DNA of 64,000 nt from Dyadobacter sp. (lineage in GTDB: Bacteria; Bacteroidota; Bacteroidia; Cytophagales; Spirosomataceae), in contig NZ_JAGIAS010000001.1 of NCBI RefSeq assembly GCF_017744695.1, positions 1,641,013 to 1,705,012 of the forward strand. Reading direction: 5' to 3'. Shown piece by piece: positions 8,887 to 17,853 of the stretch. The translations under genes and the position numbers were made by a program. The number at the start of each line of letters is the position of its first letter. The first letter of the stretch is position 1. A model generated the notes under the pieces. It saw nothing but the letters and a program-made list of their open reading frames with translations, was not told the DNA's origin and did not search any database.

Positions 8887-10752
8887 TTAGTCAAGAACGA
8901 ACTCTTCTTTCCAGTTATCTTTTTCCAGCCATTCGGGCTGCTGCTTTTTATCAAAAATATAGTTACCCACTACCAGGTAGTCCATTTCCGTGCGCATGAA
9001 GCACCGGTACGCGTCGTTCGGCGTACACACGATAGGCTCTCCGCGTACGTTGAAGCTCGTATTCACAATCACCGCGTAGCCTGTCAGCGCCTTGAAGGAA
9101 TCGATCAGATCGTAGTAGCGGGGGTTGGTTTCCTTGTGTACCGTTTGAATACGTGCCGAGTAATCGATGTGCGTGATCGAAGGCAGGTCGGAGCGTTCGA
9201 AATAGAGCTTTTCACGCAAATCCAGCGAGCCGTAGTTCGCCGGTACCGGCTTCCGGCGGCTTTCCGCAACCGGGTGTACCAATAACATATACGGCGAGAT
9301 CCCGTCGTAATCGAAATAGTCCTGACAATCCTCCGCCAGCACGGAAGGCGCAAAAGGCCGGAACGATTCGCGGTACTTGATCTTCAAATTCAATTTTTTC
9401 TGCATTTCGGCATTCCGTGGATCGCCCAGGATGCTGCGGCCACCCAATGCACGCGGCCCGAATTCCATACGGCCCTGTACCCAGCCTACCACATTACCTT
9501 CCGACAATAGCCTTGCTGCTTCCTGCGTCAGGTCTTTGAAATTCTCGTAATGCGTATAAACCGCCTTGTACTTCTTCGCCGTCAATGCAACATCGAGGTC
9601 GGAAAAAGTAGGCCCCAGGTAAGACCCGCGCATGGCGTCGGCCTTCCAGGTGATCTTTCTTTCCTGGCCAAAATAAATATGATAAGCCGCTTGCGCCGCA
9701 CCCAGCGCACCTCCGGCGTCACCGGCAGCAGGTTGGATGAAAATATCTTTGAAAATATTCGCTTTTTGCAGCTTACCGTTAGACACGCAGTTCAACGCGA
9801 CCCCTCCGGCCATACACAGGTAATCGGCACCGGTAAGGCGTTTGGCTTCTTTCGCCATGCGCACCACAGCTTCCTCGGTAATGTTCTGGATCGCGAGGCC
9901 GAGGTTACAATGCACCGCCTCGAGCGCATCTTCCGGCCGACGGGTTTTAAAGCCGAACAATGCTTCCCATTTATGCTCATTCACCATTTTCAGGCCGGTA
10001 GCATAGTCGAAATACTCCTGGTTGAGCCACACCGAACCATCCTCTTTCAGATCGATGAGTTCTTTCAGGATAATATCTTCATAGCGCTTGATGTCCGGCG
10101 ACGACGGGTCACCATACGGCGCGAGGCCCATCAGCTTGTACTCGCCCGAGTTTACACGGAAACCCAGGAAGTAAGTGAACGCAGAATAAAGCAACCCGAG
10201 CGAATGCGGGAAGCGAAGTTCTTTGAGAATGCTGATATCTTTTCCTTCACCGAGACAGATCGATGCGGTAGCCCATTCACCTACACCATCGATGGTAAGG
10301 ATAGCCGATTTTTCGTACGGGGAAGGATAATATGCACTGGCTGCGTGCGAGAGGTGGTGCTCCGGGAAGAGCATTTTCACCTTTTTCTTCTTTTTATCGT
10401 AACCCAGTTTTTCCAGCTCTTCGTTGATAAGCCGTTTCAGGAACATCTTTTCCTTGATCCACACCGGCATCGCGGTCAGGAACGAGCGGACGCCTTTGGG
10501 CGCAAATGCGTAGTAGGTTTCGAGCAGTCTTTCAAATTTCAATAATGGTTTGTCGTAAAAAACAATCGCATCGAGCTCGTTAATGGACAAACCGCCGTAT
10601 TCAAGGCAAAACGCAACTGCGTTGGAGGGAAAACCGGGGTCGTGCTTTTTGCGTGTAAAACGCTCTTCCTGTGCTGCGGCAACAATTTCGCCATTATCTA
10701 TAAGAGCCGCGGCCGAATCATGATAGAAAGCCGAGATACCTAAAATTTTCAT
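8887..10752 (-). CDS. NodU/CmcH-type O-carbamoyltransferase
   Basis: 621 residues starting at ATG 10750-10752 (MKILGISAFYHDSAAAL, the family start); an upstream extension to 10800 is unlikely. The enzyme transfers the carbamoyl group of carbamoyl phosphate to a hydroxyl. The N-terminal Kae1-like ATP-binding domain (1-360) carries EERFTRKKHD, HHLSHAASAYYPSP and GGVALNCVSNGK; the C-terminal YrdC-like domain (about 400-590) carries RMEFGPRALGGRSIL and NTSFNVRGEPIVCTPNDA. It heads the cluster with SGNH hydrolase, DUF5989 and SxtJ genes, as SxtI does in saxitoxin producers. The acceptor here is unknown; an exported glycan or lipid is more likely than a toxin, since no toxin genes are nearby. Confidence 0.93.
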   Translation of the reverse strand: MKILGISAFYHDSAAALIDNGEIVAAAQEERFTRKKHDPGFPSNAVAFCLEYGGLSINELDAIVFYDKPLLKFERLLETYYAFAPKGVRSFLTAMPVWIKEKMFLKRLINEELEKLGYDKKKKKVKMLFPEHHLSHAASAYYPSPYEKSAILTIDGVGEWATASICLGEGKDISILKELRFPHSLGLLYSAFTYFLGFRVNSGEYKLMGLAPYGDPSSPDIKRYEDIILKELIDLKEDGSVWLNQEYFDYATGLKMVNEHKWEALFGFKTRRPEDALEAVHCNLGLAIQNITEEAVVRMAKEAKRLTGADYLCMAGGVALNCVSNGKLQKANIFKDIFIQPAAGDAGGALGAAQAAYHIYFGQERKITWKADAMRGSYLGPTFSDLDVALTAKKYKAVYTHYENFKDLTQEAARLLSEGNVVGWVQGRMEFGPRALGGRSILGDPRNAEMQKKLNLKIKYRESFRPFAPSVLAEDCQDYFDYDGISPYMLLVHPVAESRRKPVPANYGSLDLREKLYFERSDLPSITHIDYSARIQTVHKETNPRYYDLIDSFKALTGYAVIVNTSFNVRGEPIVCTPNDAYRCFMRTEMDYLVVGNYIFDKKQQPEWLEKDNWKEEFVLD

Positions 10753-11073
10753 TAAAGCGTGATTAGAATAATGTGTACAGTTTTCTTCTACACCGTTCAA
10801 AAGGCGTGCAAGATAAGCATTTTGAGCAAGGCTGCAACCCGGCGCCAGAGGCTAATTACCGTCATAATGTTATTAAACGGTTCGGAATCAACCAAATAAA
10901 TGGCCCGGATAATGAAATGATAACAGATCCCCCCGCCGACCCGCATTTAATTGATTAATTATGAACCACTTCGAATGTGTGACCTATTTGCTACACAATT
11001 CGGTGCCGTATGATAAATTGTACAATTTCGTAAACGACCCTTCGGGCTTCGGGATTGGCTGATGCGGCTGTAT
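10753..11073. other. Intergenic region without a recognised gene
   Basis: About 320 bp between the carbamoyltransferase start and the thioesterase stop. The short frames present are unlike protein. It must carry the carbamoyltransferase promoter, but I see no exact TAnnTTTG element, only TATCTTG. The A+T-rich segment TAATTGATTAATTA lies near 10950. Confidence 0.5.
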
Positions 11074-11457
11074 TTACAGAATTTTGGTAGGCTTATGATG
11101 CTCGTCCAGCGCCACAAATGTAAAAATCCCCGTCACGGCCTTTTCACGGCTTATCTCGTACATCTTTTCGACGAAAATATCGACACGAACCTTCATGCTG
11201 GTATTCCCGACGGTCTCTACCCGACCTACCAGCTCGATAATGGTTCCCGCAGGAATGGGGTGTGTAAAATCGATACGGTCGGACGATACAGTCACGCACC
11301 GCAACCTGGAAAACCGCGTGGCGGCAATAAAAGCGACCTCGTCCATCATCGACAGCGCCGTGCCGCCGAAAAGCGTATCATAATGATTGGTGTTATTAGG
11401 GAAAACCGTTTTAAATACACGGGTTTCCGAGGCGGTGATTTTTTCTTCTAATGTCAA
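11074..11457 (-). CDS. Hotdog-fold acyl-CoA thioesterase (YciA/BACH type)
   Basis: 127-residue cytoplasmic thioesterase. It has the family opening with PNNTNHYDTLFGGTALSMMDEVAFIAATRFS, which contains the catalytic Asp of the hotdog helix, then the strand region DRIDFTHPIPAGTIIELVGRVETVGNTSMKV and TGIFTFVALDEHHKP. Length is normal for a single-hotdog YciA-like enzyme, usually active on medium and long acyl-CoAs. A remarkable inverted repeat array lies directly upstream, between this gene and the end of metE. Confidence 0.88.
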   Translation of the reverse strand: MTLEEKITASETRVFKTVFPNNTNHYDTLFGGTALSMMDEVAFIAATRFSRLRCVTVSSDRIDFTHPIPAGTIIELVGRVETVGNTSMKVRVDIFVEKMYEISREKAVTGIFTFVALDEHHKPTKIL

Positions 11458-11490
11458 AATGAAAACGTGTTAATTGTATTGATATCGGTT

Positions 11491-11590
11491 GGGGTGGTCA
11501 GGTGTGATCAAGAATAGTCAGGAGTGGTCAGGTTTGGTCAAGAATAGTCAGGTGTTGTCATGTGTTGTCAAGAATAGTCAAGTGTAGTCA
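11491..11590. repeat. Left arm of inverted decamer array (10 units, GTCA-ending)
   Basis: Ten consecutive 10-bp units, each ending in GTCA or ATCA, for example GGAGTGGTCA, GGTTTGGTCA and TGTGTTGTCA. The unit AGAATAGTCA recurs at 11511, 11541 and 11571, giving a second period of 30 bp above the 10-bp period. No open frame crosses it convincingly. Confidence 0.85.
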
Positions 11591-11672
11591 AGTCATGCAT
11601 AATCGGAGCGGCCGAGATTGTCTGGTGACAACTTGACACAATTTCTCCTTCCTATAAATTCGCAAATACGTC

Positions 11673-11762
11673 TTACTACTCCTTACTACAAATGACCACA
11701 TTTGACCATTCCTGACAACACATGACTACAAATGGCCACACTTGACCACTCCTGACCATTCC
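11673..11762. repeat. Right arm of inverted decamer array (9 units, TGACC-starting)
   Basis: Nine consecutive 10-bp units, mostly starting TGAC (TGACCACATT, TGACCATTCC, TGACAACACA, TGACTACAAA and so on), the reverse complement of the left-arm unit. GGAGTGGTCA and TGTGTTGTCA occur exactly in the left arm and as complements here. The 82 bp between the arms contains the small hairpin TTGTC-TGGT-GACAA. The right arm ends 9 bp after the metE stop. Confidence 0.85.
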
Positions 11763-11771
11763 ACCTCTCCG

Positions 11772-14093
11772 CTAGCCTATGACCGCGACCGATTCGCGCA
11801 GCAAGTTAGCGGCAGAAATCATGTTACGCAAAGCGGCTTCGGTTTCCGGCCATTTACGGGTCTTCAGTCCGCAATCCGGGTTCACCCACAGATTCCGCGC
11901 CGGGATTACCTTTAATGCCTTTTCGAGCAACACAATCATTTCGTCCACGGTCGGCACGCGGGGCGAGTGGATGTCATACACGCCAGGACCGATCTCGTTC
12001 GGGTAATTGAATTGCGCGAATGCGTCGAGCAGCTCCATTTGCGAGCGCGATGTTTCAATGGTTATCACGTCAGCGTCCATCGCCGCGATGGAATCGATAA
12101 TGTCGTTAAACTCCGAGTAGCACATGTGCGTGTGGATCTGCGTCTGATCGGCCACACCCGCCGCGCTCAGCCGGAATGCGTCCACAGCCCATTTCAAATA
12201 GCTTTGCCAGGCATGTTTCCGCAGCGGCAGCCCTTCCCGAATCGCCGGCTCGTCTATTTGTATCACCTTGATTCCCGCCTTTTCCAGATCGACCACCTCG
12301 TCGCGGATAGCCAATGCAATCTGGAAAGTAGTGTCTTTTCTGGGCTGGTCATCGCGCACGAACGACCATTGCAGGATAGTCACCGGCCCTGTCAACATAC
12401 CCTTTACCAGTTTTTCGGAATTGGCCTGTGCAAAAGCCGACCATTTCACGGTCATCGGCTCTTCACGCTCTACATCACCGTAAATAATCGGTGGCTTTAC
12501 GCAGCGGCTGCCGTAGCTCTGTACCCAGCCATTTTGGGTAAAAACAAAACCTGAAAGCTGCTCGCCGAAATACTCCACCATATCGTTTCGCTCGAACTCT
12601 CCGTGCACCAGCACATCGATCCCGAGCTCCTCCTGCCAGCGCAGCGAGTCCACGATTTCCTCCCTAATGTGGGTTTCATACTCGTCGACCGTCAATGCCC
12701 CTTTTTTGAACTGCGCCCGGAGCTGCCTTACCTCGTCGGTTTGTGGAAAGGAGCCGATGGTTGTCGAGGGAAACAGGGGTAATTTCAGTTTATCCAACTG
12801 AATGGCCTGCCGGATCGCAAAGCTATTCTGCCGGTCAAAATCGGATTCCTGTACCTGGCTAACCCGTGCTTTAACGGCCGGCTTATGGATCAATATGGAT
12901 GTACGGCGGCTTTCAATCGCCTTTTGGTTATCCAGAAATGCGCTATCAATCGAATAATCCATCGCTGCGAGCCTTGCCAGTGTAGTCACCTCATTCAGTT
13001 TCTGTTTGGCAAATGCCAGCCAGTTTTTGATTTCCGGCGTCAAAACCGCCTCGTTCTTTTCAAGATCCAGGTCATAAGGGCTGTGCAGCAAAGACGACGA
13101 TGGCGCCACTAAAACACGTTCTGCTCCCAGCATGCCAATCGCCGTTTGAATCCATTCCAGCGACTTCCGATAGTCGTTCTTCCAGATATTGCGTCCATCC
13201 ACGACGCCCAGCGAAAGCTTTTTCGAAGAAGACACGAATGCTTCCTCGGCCAGGATTTGCGGCAGCGTTTCCACGCCGCGCGTCAGGTCTATATGCAATG
13301 CATCCACCGGCAATGCCGTCGCGGTCGACAGATTATCTTCCAGCGGGCCGAAATAGGTGGTTACCAGAATACGCAGCTTCGGAAGTGCCTCCCGGATCTG
13401 GCTGTATGCGCTCAGAAAAGCGAGCTTTTCCTTTTCATTTAAATCCAGCACCAATCCCGGTTCGTCGAGTTGAACCCATTCGACGCCTCTTGCCGAGAGC
13501 TCTTTAAGTATTGATATATAAACAGGCAAAAGACTATCCAGCAGATCAATCCGCTCGAAACCACCTTCTTTTTCCTTACCCAAAAGCAAATACGTAACCG
13601 GACCAAGCAGAACAGGTTTGGTGAGAATGCCTTTTTGCAATGCATCTTCAAATTCCAGCAAAACCTTCTCCGAATACCGTTTGAATTTTTGGTTTTTTAC
13701 AAACTCGGGAACGAGGTAATGATAGTTGGTATCAAACCATTTTGTCATTTCCATCGCATTGATATCCAGTCCGTTCTTCTGGTATCCACGCGCCATCGCA
13801 AAATACAGCTCGAGTTCCTTGTTGGACTTCCCGTCGAGTAATTGGTGGTAACGTTCTGGAATGGCGCCTACCATCAAAGAAGTGTCGAGAACATGGTCGT
13901 AGAGCGAAAAATCATTGGAAGGAACGAGGCCTATGCCTGCCTGCTGCTGTGTTTCCCAGTTCTGGTGGCGGATCTTCCGGGCGATCTTCTGTAAAGCATC
14001 CCGATCGATGGTACCGGCCCAAAATTGCTCGTTGGCCTTTTTGAGTTCGCGGAGGCTTCCCACGCGCGGGTAGCCGAGGTTGTGTGACAACAT
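11772..14093 (-). CDS. metE: Cobalamin-independent methionine synthase MetE
   Basis: 773 residues, normal for MetE. Cytoplasmic zinc enzyme transferring methyl from methyltetrahydropteroyl-triglutamate directly to homocysteine. The N-terminal barrel begins LGYPRVGSLRELKKANEQFWAG; the C-terminal catalytic barrel begins LPLFPSTTIGSFPQTDEVR. Zinc ligands are visible in IHTHMCYSEF (His and Cys) and VNPDCGLKTRKW (Cys), and the substrate loop in DEPAIREGLPLR. The leader contains a cobalamin riboswitch, so expression should fall when B12 is available and MetH (at the left edge) can work. The long repeat array sits just downstream. Confidence 0.97.
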   Translation of the reverse strand: MLSHNLGYPRVGSLRELKKANEQFWAGTIDRDALQKIARKIRHQNWETQQQAGIGLVPSNDFSLYDHVLDTSLMVGAIPERYHQLLDGKSNKELELYFAMARGYQKNGLDINAMEMTKWFDTNYHYLVPEFVKNQKFKRYSEKVLLEFEDALQKGILTKPVLLGPVTYLLLGKEKEGGFERIDLLDSLLPVYISILKELSARGVEWVQLDEPGLVLDLNEKEKLAFLSAYSQIREALPKLRILVTTYFGPLEDNLSTATALPVDALHIDLTRGVETLPQILAEEAFVSSSKKLSLGVVDGRNIWKNDYRKSLEWIQTAIGMLGAERVLVAPSSSLLHSPYDLDLEKNEAVLTPEIKNWLAFAKQKLNEVTTLARLAAMDYSIDSAFLDNQKAIESRRTSILIHKPAVKARVSQVQESDFDRQNSFAIRQAIQLDKLKLPLFPSTTIGSFPQTDEVRQLRAQFKKGALTVDEYETHIREEIVDSLRWQEELGIDVLVHGEFERNDMVEYFGEQLSGFVFTQNGWVQSYGSRCVKPPIIYGDVEREEPMTVKWSAFAQANSEKLVKGMLTGPVTILQWSFVRDDQPRKDTTFQIALAIRDEVVDLEKAGIKVIQIDEPAIREGLPLRKHAWQSYLKWAVDAFRLSAAGVADQTQIHTHMCYSEFNDIIDSIAAMDADVITIETSRSQMELLDAFAQFNYPNEIGPGVYDIHSPRVPTVDEMIVLLEKALKVIPARNLWVNPDCGLKTRKWPETEAALRNMISAANLLRESVAVIG

Positions 14094-14309
14094 ACTTTTG
14101 TGTTTAAAGAGTTAATAAAAACCCTGTGAAAACACCCTCCCATCCCTGCAAACGCCTGTTGCGGACGCTAGCCGGTACTTCATTCCAATGCGGCAACACG
14201 CGGCTACCCTGCGAAACGAACAGTCCCCCGAGCCAGCCGGGAAGCCTGTGGTACTGCAATAAAATGTGGTAAATCAATACTTGACTGCTCCCCACCCGTG
14301 AGGGAAAAG

Positions 14310-14530
14310 CCATTGAGGATGATGGCAAGTCTCCTGGCTTGTATCATTTTTACCGCCCTTCTCGCCGCGCCGGGGCGCTGCAATGGGACGCGAGGGTAAA
14401 AACAGGCCCTGTATACTCAGGGCGGATACTTACAGTAGCACGACTGCCCGTGAATTGCACACGGTTCCTTTTTTGTTTTGCTGTGTTTTGGCTGAGGGGG
14501 CCAAAAGCAAAAACCACCACCCCGATTGAC
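14310..14530 (-). ncRNA. Cobalamin riboswitch in the metE leader
   Basis: On the minus strand the conserved core is readable: GGAACCGTG, a loop, CACGGGCAGTCGTGCTACTGTAAG (about 14429-14467), then the B12-box AGCCAGGAGACTTGCC (14324-14339), which differs at one base from the usual AGCCAGGAGACCTGCC. The boundaries are approximate. About 215 nt separate it from the metE ATG. I see no clear U-tract terminator there, so the expression platform may work on translation or through a structure I cannot resolve by eye. Confidence 0.9.
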
Positions 14531-14552
14531 GGGCGTTCACAAAGAACTGCGT

Positions 14553-14560
14553 CAAATTTA
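14553..14560 (-). promoter_or_regulatory. Candidate -7 element for the metE riboswitch transcript
   Basis: TAAATTTG on the minus strand matches TAnnTTTG and lies just upstream of the riboswitch. No TTG is seen at the expected distance, so the call rests on the -7 match and position. Confidence 0.45.
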
Positions 14561-14689
14561 GGCGTGACGGGCATTCGGCTGTAAATGACTTGCCAATTTC
14601 AGTGAAGTGAATCGAAATTCGCCTTTGTGCAGGATAAAATATCTGAATTGGGTCTGAAATGATGGCTTGAAAAGTGATTTTATGAATAG

Positions 14690-14839
14690 TTATCTTTCGA
14701 TAGTAAAGAGCCAGGATTCAAAATCACGCTTTTCGTCCTCCGTTGCTAAACCACTCTGCAATGCATCCATCAACGCAATGTCCTCTTGCTCTTCTTCGAC
14801 CGAAGTATCAACACTTTTATTTGTATTGACAGTCTTCAT
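14690..14839 (-). CDS. Small acidic hypothetical protein
   Basis: 49 residues from ATG 14837-14839, beginning MKTVNTNKSVDTSVEEEQED and ending KRDFESWLFTIER. It is acidic and helical in pattern and has no signal or membrane segment. It is on the same strand as, and 43 bp downstream of, the nagB-like gene. The composition is protein-like (an amphipathic DIALMDALQSGLATEDEKRDFESW helix), and short proteins of this look occur in Bacteroidota, some as antitoxins. No toxin partner is present. Support is only moderate. Confidence 0.42.
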   Translation of the reverse strand: MKTVNTNKSVDTSVEEEQEDIALMDALQSGLATEDEKRDFESWLFTIER

Positions 14840-14882
14840 AAGCAAATTCAATAAACAGTCATATATATGTCTATGCAACCGA

Positions 14883-15614
14883 CTACGAAACCAACTCCGC
14901 GGCGTCCGCATCCAATATAAACTCCGCATTCATATGATTCTGCAAAACGGTCGCCGGGAAATCCTTGGAGACTGGAAATGCGAGCGCGCGCTGGATCACC
15001 GGGGCTTTTGCGCGCCCGGAAGCGAGCAGAATCGCCGAACGGGCTTCCAGAATATGCCGGATGCCCACGGTAATGCCACGTGTGAGGGCGGTGGGCTGTT
15101 TGAAATACTTTTGACCTACCTCCACGGTTACCAGATCGAGTTCGGAAATGTGGGCATAGGCGTCCCAGGGCGTGCCGGGCTCATTGAGCGCGAGGTGGCC
15201 GTTCATGCCGACACCTAATATAATAAGGTCGAGACCGCCGAGGCTTTCCACTACTTTATTGACACGGTCGCATTCTGCCTGCGGGTCGAAGGCCTTGCCA
15301 TCGAAAAAGACAATCTGGTCGGGACGGAGGCCGATAGGTTTCAGAAAATCGCGGTCTAACAGGTCGCGGCAGCTGCCATCATCGCCGGCGCCAAGGCCTA
15401 TCCATTCATCGAGGCCGATGAAAATGCATTTCGAAAAATCGACGCGGCCGTTCTGATTGGCGGTTACCAATGCGTCGAACATGCCTTTCGGCGAGCTGCC
15501 CGACGGGAAGCAGATCACCGACGTCGGCTTATGGTTCATCAGGTCGATCACGCGCTCGGCAGCAGCAGAGCTCATATGTGCATAGTCAGGATAAATACTG
15601 ATTTTGGGTGTCAT
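14883..15614 (-). CDS. Glucosamine-6-phosphate deaminase/isomerase family protein (NagB-like)
   Basis: 243 residues. Converts glucosamine 6-phosphate to fructose 6-phosphate and ammonia if it is a true NagB. Motifs: CFPSGSSPKGMFDAL (phosphate loop), FIGLDEWIGLGAGDDGSC (catalytic Asp region) and LIILGVGMNGHLALNEPGTPW (active-site GxGxNGHxAxNEP). The chain is slightly shorter than the E. coli enzyme (266 residues), as in the short NagB subgroup; the sister family 6-phosphogluconolactonase lacks the NEP motif seen here. Divergent from fumC. Confidence 0.85.
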   Translation of the reverse strand: MTPKISIYPDYAHMSSAAAERVIDLMNHKPTSVICFPSGSSPKGMFDALVTANQNGRVDFSKCIFIGLDEWIGLGAGDDGSCRDLLDRDFLKPIGLRPDQIVFFDGKAFDPQAECDRVNKVVESLGGLDLIILGVGMNGHLALNEPGTPWDAYAHISELDLVTVEVGQKYFKQPTALTRGITVGIRHILEARSAILLASGRAKAPVIQRALAFPVSKDFPATVLQNHMNAEFILDADAAELVS

Positions 15615-15761
15615 GAAAAGCGGTGTTTAGGATCCCGGGCGGTCAATCTAAACATTCTTTTTTCAGACATGAACATTTATCCATAAAAAACTCCAGAAAC
15701 TGCAAACCCGATCCTAACTTTACCGCACATTGTTCAATTACATTATCATTCTACTTCAAAA

Positions 15762-17162
15762 ATGGAATACCGTATAGAAAAAGACACGATGGGCGAAGTG
15801 CAGGTCCCTGCCCACGTATATTGGGGCGCCCAGACGCAACGCTCGATCCAGAACTTTCCTATCGCACAGGATATTAATAAAATGCCGAAGGAAATCATCA
15901 AAGCCTTTGCATACCTGAAAAAAGCAGCCGCGATCACCAACTTCGAGGCGGGCATTCTTCCAAAAGAAAAAAGCGACCTGATCGGCAGAGTTTGCGACGA
16001 AATCCTGACCGACCAGCTCGACGACCAGTTTCCATTGGTGGTGTGGCAAACAGGCTCCGGGACGCAGTCGAACATGAACTGCAACGAGGTGATCGCCTAC
16101 CGTGGACACGTACTGCAAGGCGGCGACCTGGCAGATAAAACCAAGTTTTTGCATCCGAACGACGACGTAAACAAGTCGCAGTCGTCGAACGATACCTACC
16201 CTACCGCGATGCACATTGCGGCTTACAAAATCCTGGTGGACGTGACCATTCCGGGCATTACGAAGCTCCGCGATACGTTGAAAGCAAAATCCGAAGCATT
16301 TAAAAATGTAGTTAAAATCGGCCGTACGCACTTCATGGACGCTACGCCGCTGACTTTGGGTCAGGAGTTTTCAGGCTACGTTTCGCAGCTCGACCACGGT
16401 TTGAGAGCGATTCACAACACATTGGCGCACCTTTCGGAACTTGCGCTGGGCGGTACGGCTGTGGGAACCGGCATCAACACGCCTGCCGGCTATTCGGAAA
16501 ATGTAGCGCGGCACATCGCTGCATTGACAGGCCTGCCTTTTATTACTGCTGAAAACAAATTCGAAGCATTAGCAGCACACGACGCGATCGTGGAAGCGCA
16601 CGGCGCATTGAAAACCGTGGCGGTAAGCCTGATGAAGATCGGTAACGACATCCGTATGTTGTCGTCGGGCCCGCGCTCAGGTATCGGCGAGATCCACATT
16701 CCTGATAACGAACCGGGAAGCTCCATTATGCCGGGCAAAGTGAACCCTACCCAATGCGAAGCCATGACCATGGTAGCGGCACAGGTAATGGGGAACGACG
16801 TCGCTATCGGCATCGGCGGTTCTAACGGCCATTTCGAGCTGAACGTTTTCAAACCATTGATGGCCTACAACTTCCTGCATTCAGCCCGTTTGATCGGTGA
16901 TGTGTGCGTGTCGTTCAACGACAATTGCGCAGTAGGTATCGAGCCACTGCACGAGAATATCAAAAAACACGTGAACAACTCACTGATGCTGGTAACTGCT
17001 TTGAATACCAAAATCGGTTACTATAAAGCTGCTGAAATCGCGCAGACCGCTCACAAAAATGGTTCTACGCTAAAAGAAACAGCCGTTGCGCTGGGCTACC
17101 TGACGCCCGAAGAGTTCGACGCATGGGTAAAACCCGAAGACATGGTGGGTGAGATCAAGTAA
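15762..17162 (+). CDS. fumC: Class II fumarate hydratase
   Basis: 466 residues, normal length. Interconverts fumarate and malate in the TCA cycle, as a tetramer in the cytoplasm. Visible are [20 protein letters not shown] (catalytic His region), the superfamily signature [15 protein letters not shown], and the N-terminal [13 protein letters not shown] with substrate-site [12 protein letters not shown]. The ATG at 15762 gives the standard FumC N terminus. A hairpin follows the stop. Confidence 0.97.
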   Translation: MEYRIEKDTMGEVQVPAHVYWGAQTQRSIQNFPIAQDINKMPKEIIKAFAYLKKAAAITNFEAGILPKEKSDLIGRVCDEILTDQLDDQFPLVVWQTGSGTQSNMNCNEVIAYRGHVLQGGDLADKTKFLHPNDDVNKSQSSNDTYPTAMHIAAYKILVDVTIPGITKLRDTLKAKSEAFKNVVKIGRTHFMDATPLTLGQEFSGYVSQLDHGLRAIHNTLAHLSELALGGTAVGTGINTPAGYSENVARHIAALTGLPFITAENKFEALAAHDAIVEAHGALKTVAVSLMKIGNDIRMLSSGPRSGIGEIHIPDNEPGSSIMPGKVNPTQCEAMTMVAAQVMGNDVAIGIGGSNGHFELNVFKPLMAYNFLHSARLIGDVCVSFNDNCAVGIEPLHENIKKHVNNSLMLVTALNTKIGYYKAAEIAQTAHKNGSTLKETAVALGYLTPEEFDAWVKPEDMVGEIK

Positions 17163-17186
17163 TTGGTCCTACTTGAAGTAATGTCT

Positions 17187-17218
17187 GCGAATGCCCTGCC
17201 GAAACGTGGGGCATTTGC
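17187..17218 (+). terminator. Hairpin after fumC, possible weak terminator
   Basis: Arms GCGAATGCCC and GGGCATTTGC (one G-T pair) with a 12-nt loop lie between the fumC stop and the next gene. The T-tract is weak (CCTTTAG), so it may only attenuate or stabilise the 3' end. Confidence 0.45.
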
Positions 17219-17237
17219 CTTTAGATCGCTCAATATC

Positions 17238-17753
17238 ATGAACATCAAGGAAGAATTACTGGCCGATCCCTATCAATCCAAGCGGAAAGCTACGGAAGTA
17301 GCCATGTACGCCTGCACTTCGGAGGACGCATTCAGGCACCTGATGCATTGCTTCGAGTCCGACGAGTACCGTCTCGCGCAACGCGCGGCGTACAGCGTGA
17401 GCATTGCCACGCACGAGCGCCCGGAGCTCATCCGCCCGTACATAGGCGTGCTCATAAGCCAGCTGAAACGCACCGACATTCATGATGCGGTGATCCGTAA
17501 CAGTGCCCGCATTTTGCAGGACATCAGTATCCCCGATGAATTTCACGGTGAGTTAATGGATGCGGCATTCAGCATTATCGCGAACCGCCAGCTAGCCATT
17601 GCAATCCGCACATTTTGCCTGACCATTCTTTTTAACCTGTCGAAAATTTACCCGGAGATCCAAAAAGAACTTCGTGTGTTCCTGGAAGAGTCGGTCGAAT
17701 ATGAGCCGGCGGCATTCCAGTCCCGGGCCCGGAAAATCCTAAAAAAGATTTGA
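17238..17753 (+). CDS. HEAT-repeat-like helical protein
   Basis: 171 residues from ATG 17238 (MNIKEELLADPYQSKRKATEV). The chain is all amphipathic helices without signal peptide or membrane span; segments such as SEDAFRHLMHCFESDEYRLAQRAAYSVSIAT and RPYIGVLISQLKRTDIHDAVIRNSARILQDI have the paired-helix spacing of HEAT/ARM repeats. Such proteins are usually scaffolds. It lies 75 bp after fumC on the same strand. The repeat assignment is by pattern; the function is not known. Confidence 0.65.
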   Translation: MNIKEELLADPYQSKRKATEVAMYACTSEDAFRHLMHCFESDEYRLAQRAAYSVSIATHERPELIRPYIGVLISQLKRTDIHDAVIRNSARILQDISIPDEFHGELMDAAFSIIANRQLAIAIRTFCLTILFNLSKIYPEIQKELRVFLEESVEYEPAAFQSRARKILKKI

Positions 17754-17853
17754 AAGTACTCCATTGTGGAGGATAAAGGCCTATTTCACCGTCTGATAAA
17801 CAGATATTACAGGTAAATCATTTTACCTTGCTTCTTTAAAACAAAAACAATAG

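Noticed and set aside
9550..10545. 331-codon plus-strand open frame over the carbamoyltransferase
   Set aside because: Long antisense frame to a fully motif-supported enzyme; Arg/His/Phe-rich with no recognisable domain, as expected from antisense of G+C-rich codons.
11491..11762. CRISPR array or minisatellite phage attachment site
   Set aside because: Units are 10 bp, degenerate, contiguous and without spacers; no cas or integrase genes nearby.
14104..14328. 74-codon frame in the metE leader as leader peptide
   Set aside because: It begins in the riboswitch B12-box region and is Arg/Gly-rich; structured RNA explains the region better.
14667..15218. 183-codon plus-strand frame over nagB
   Set aside because: Antisense to the GxGxNGH motif region of the NagB-like gene, and not protein-like.
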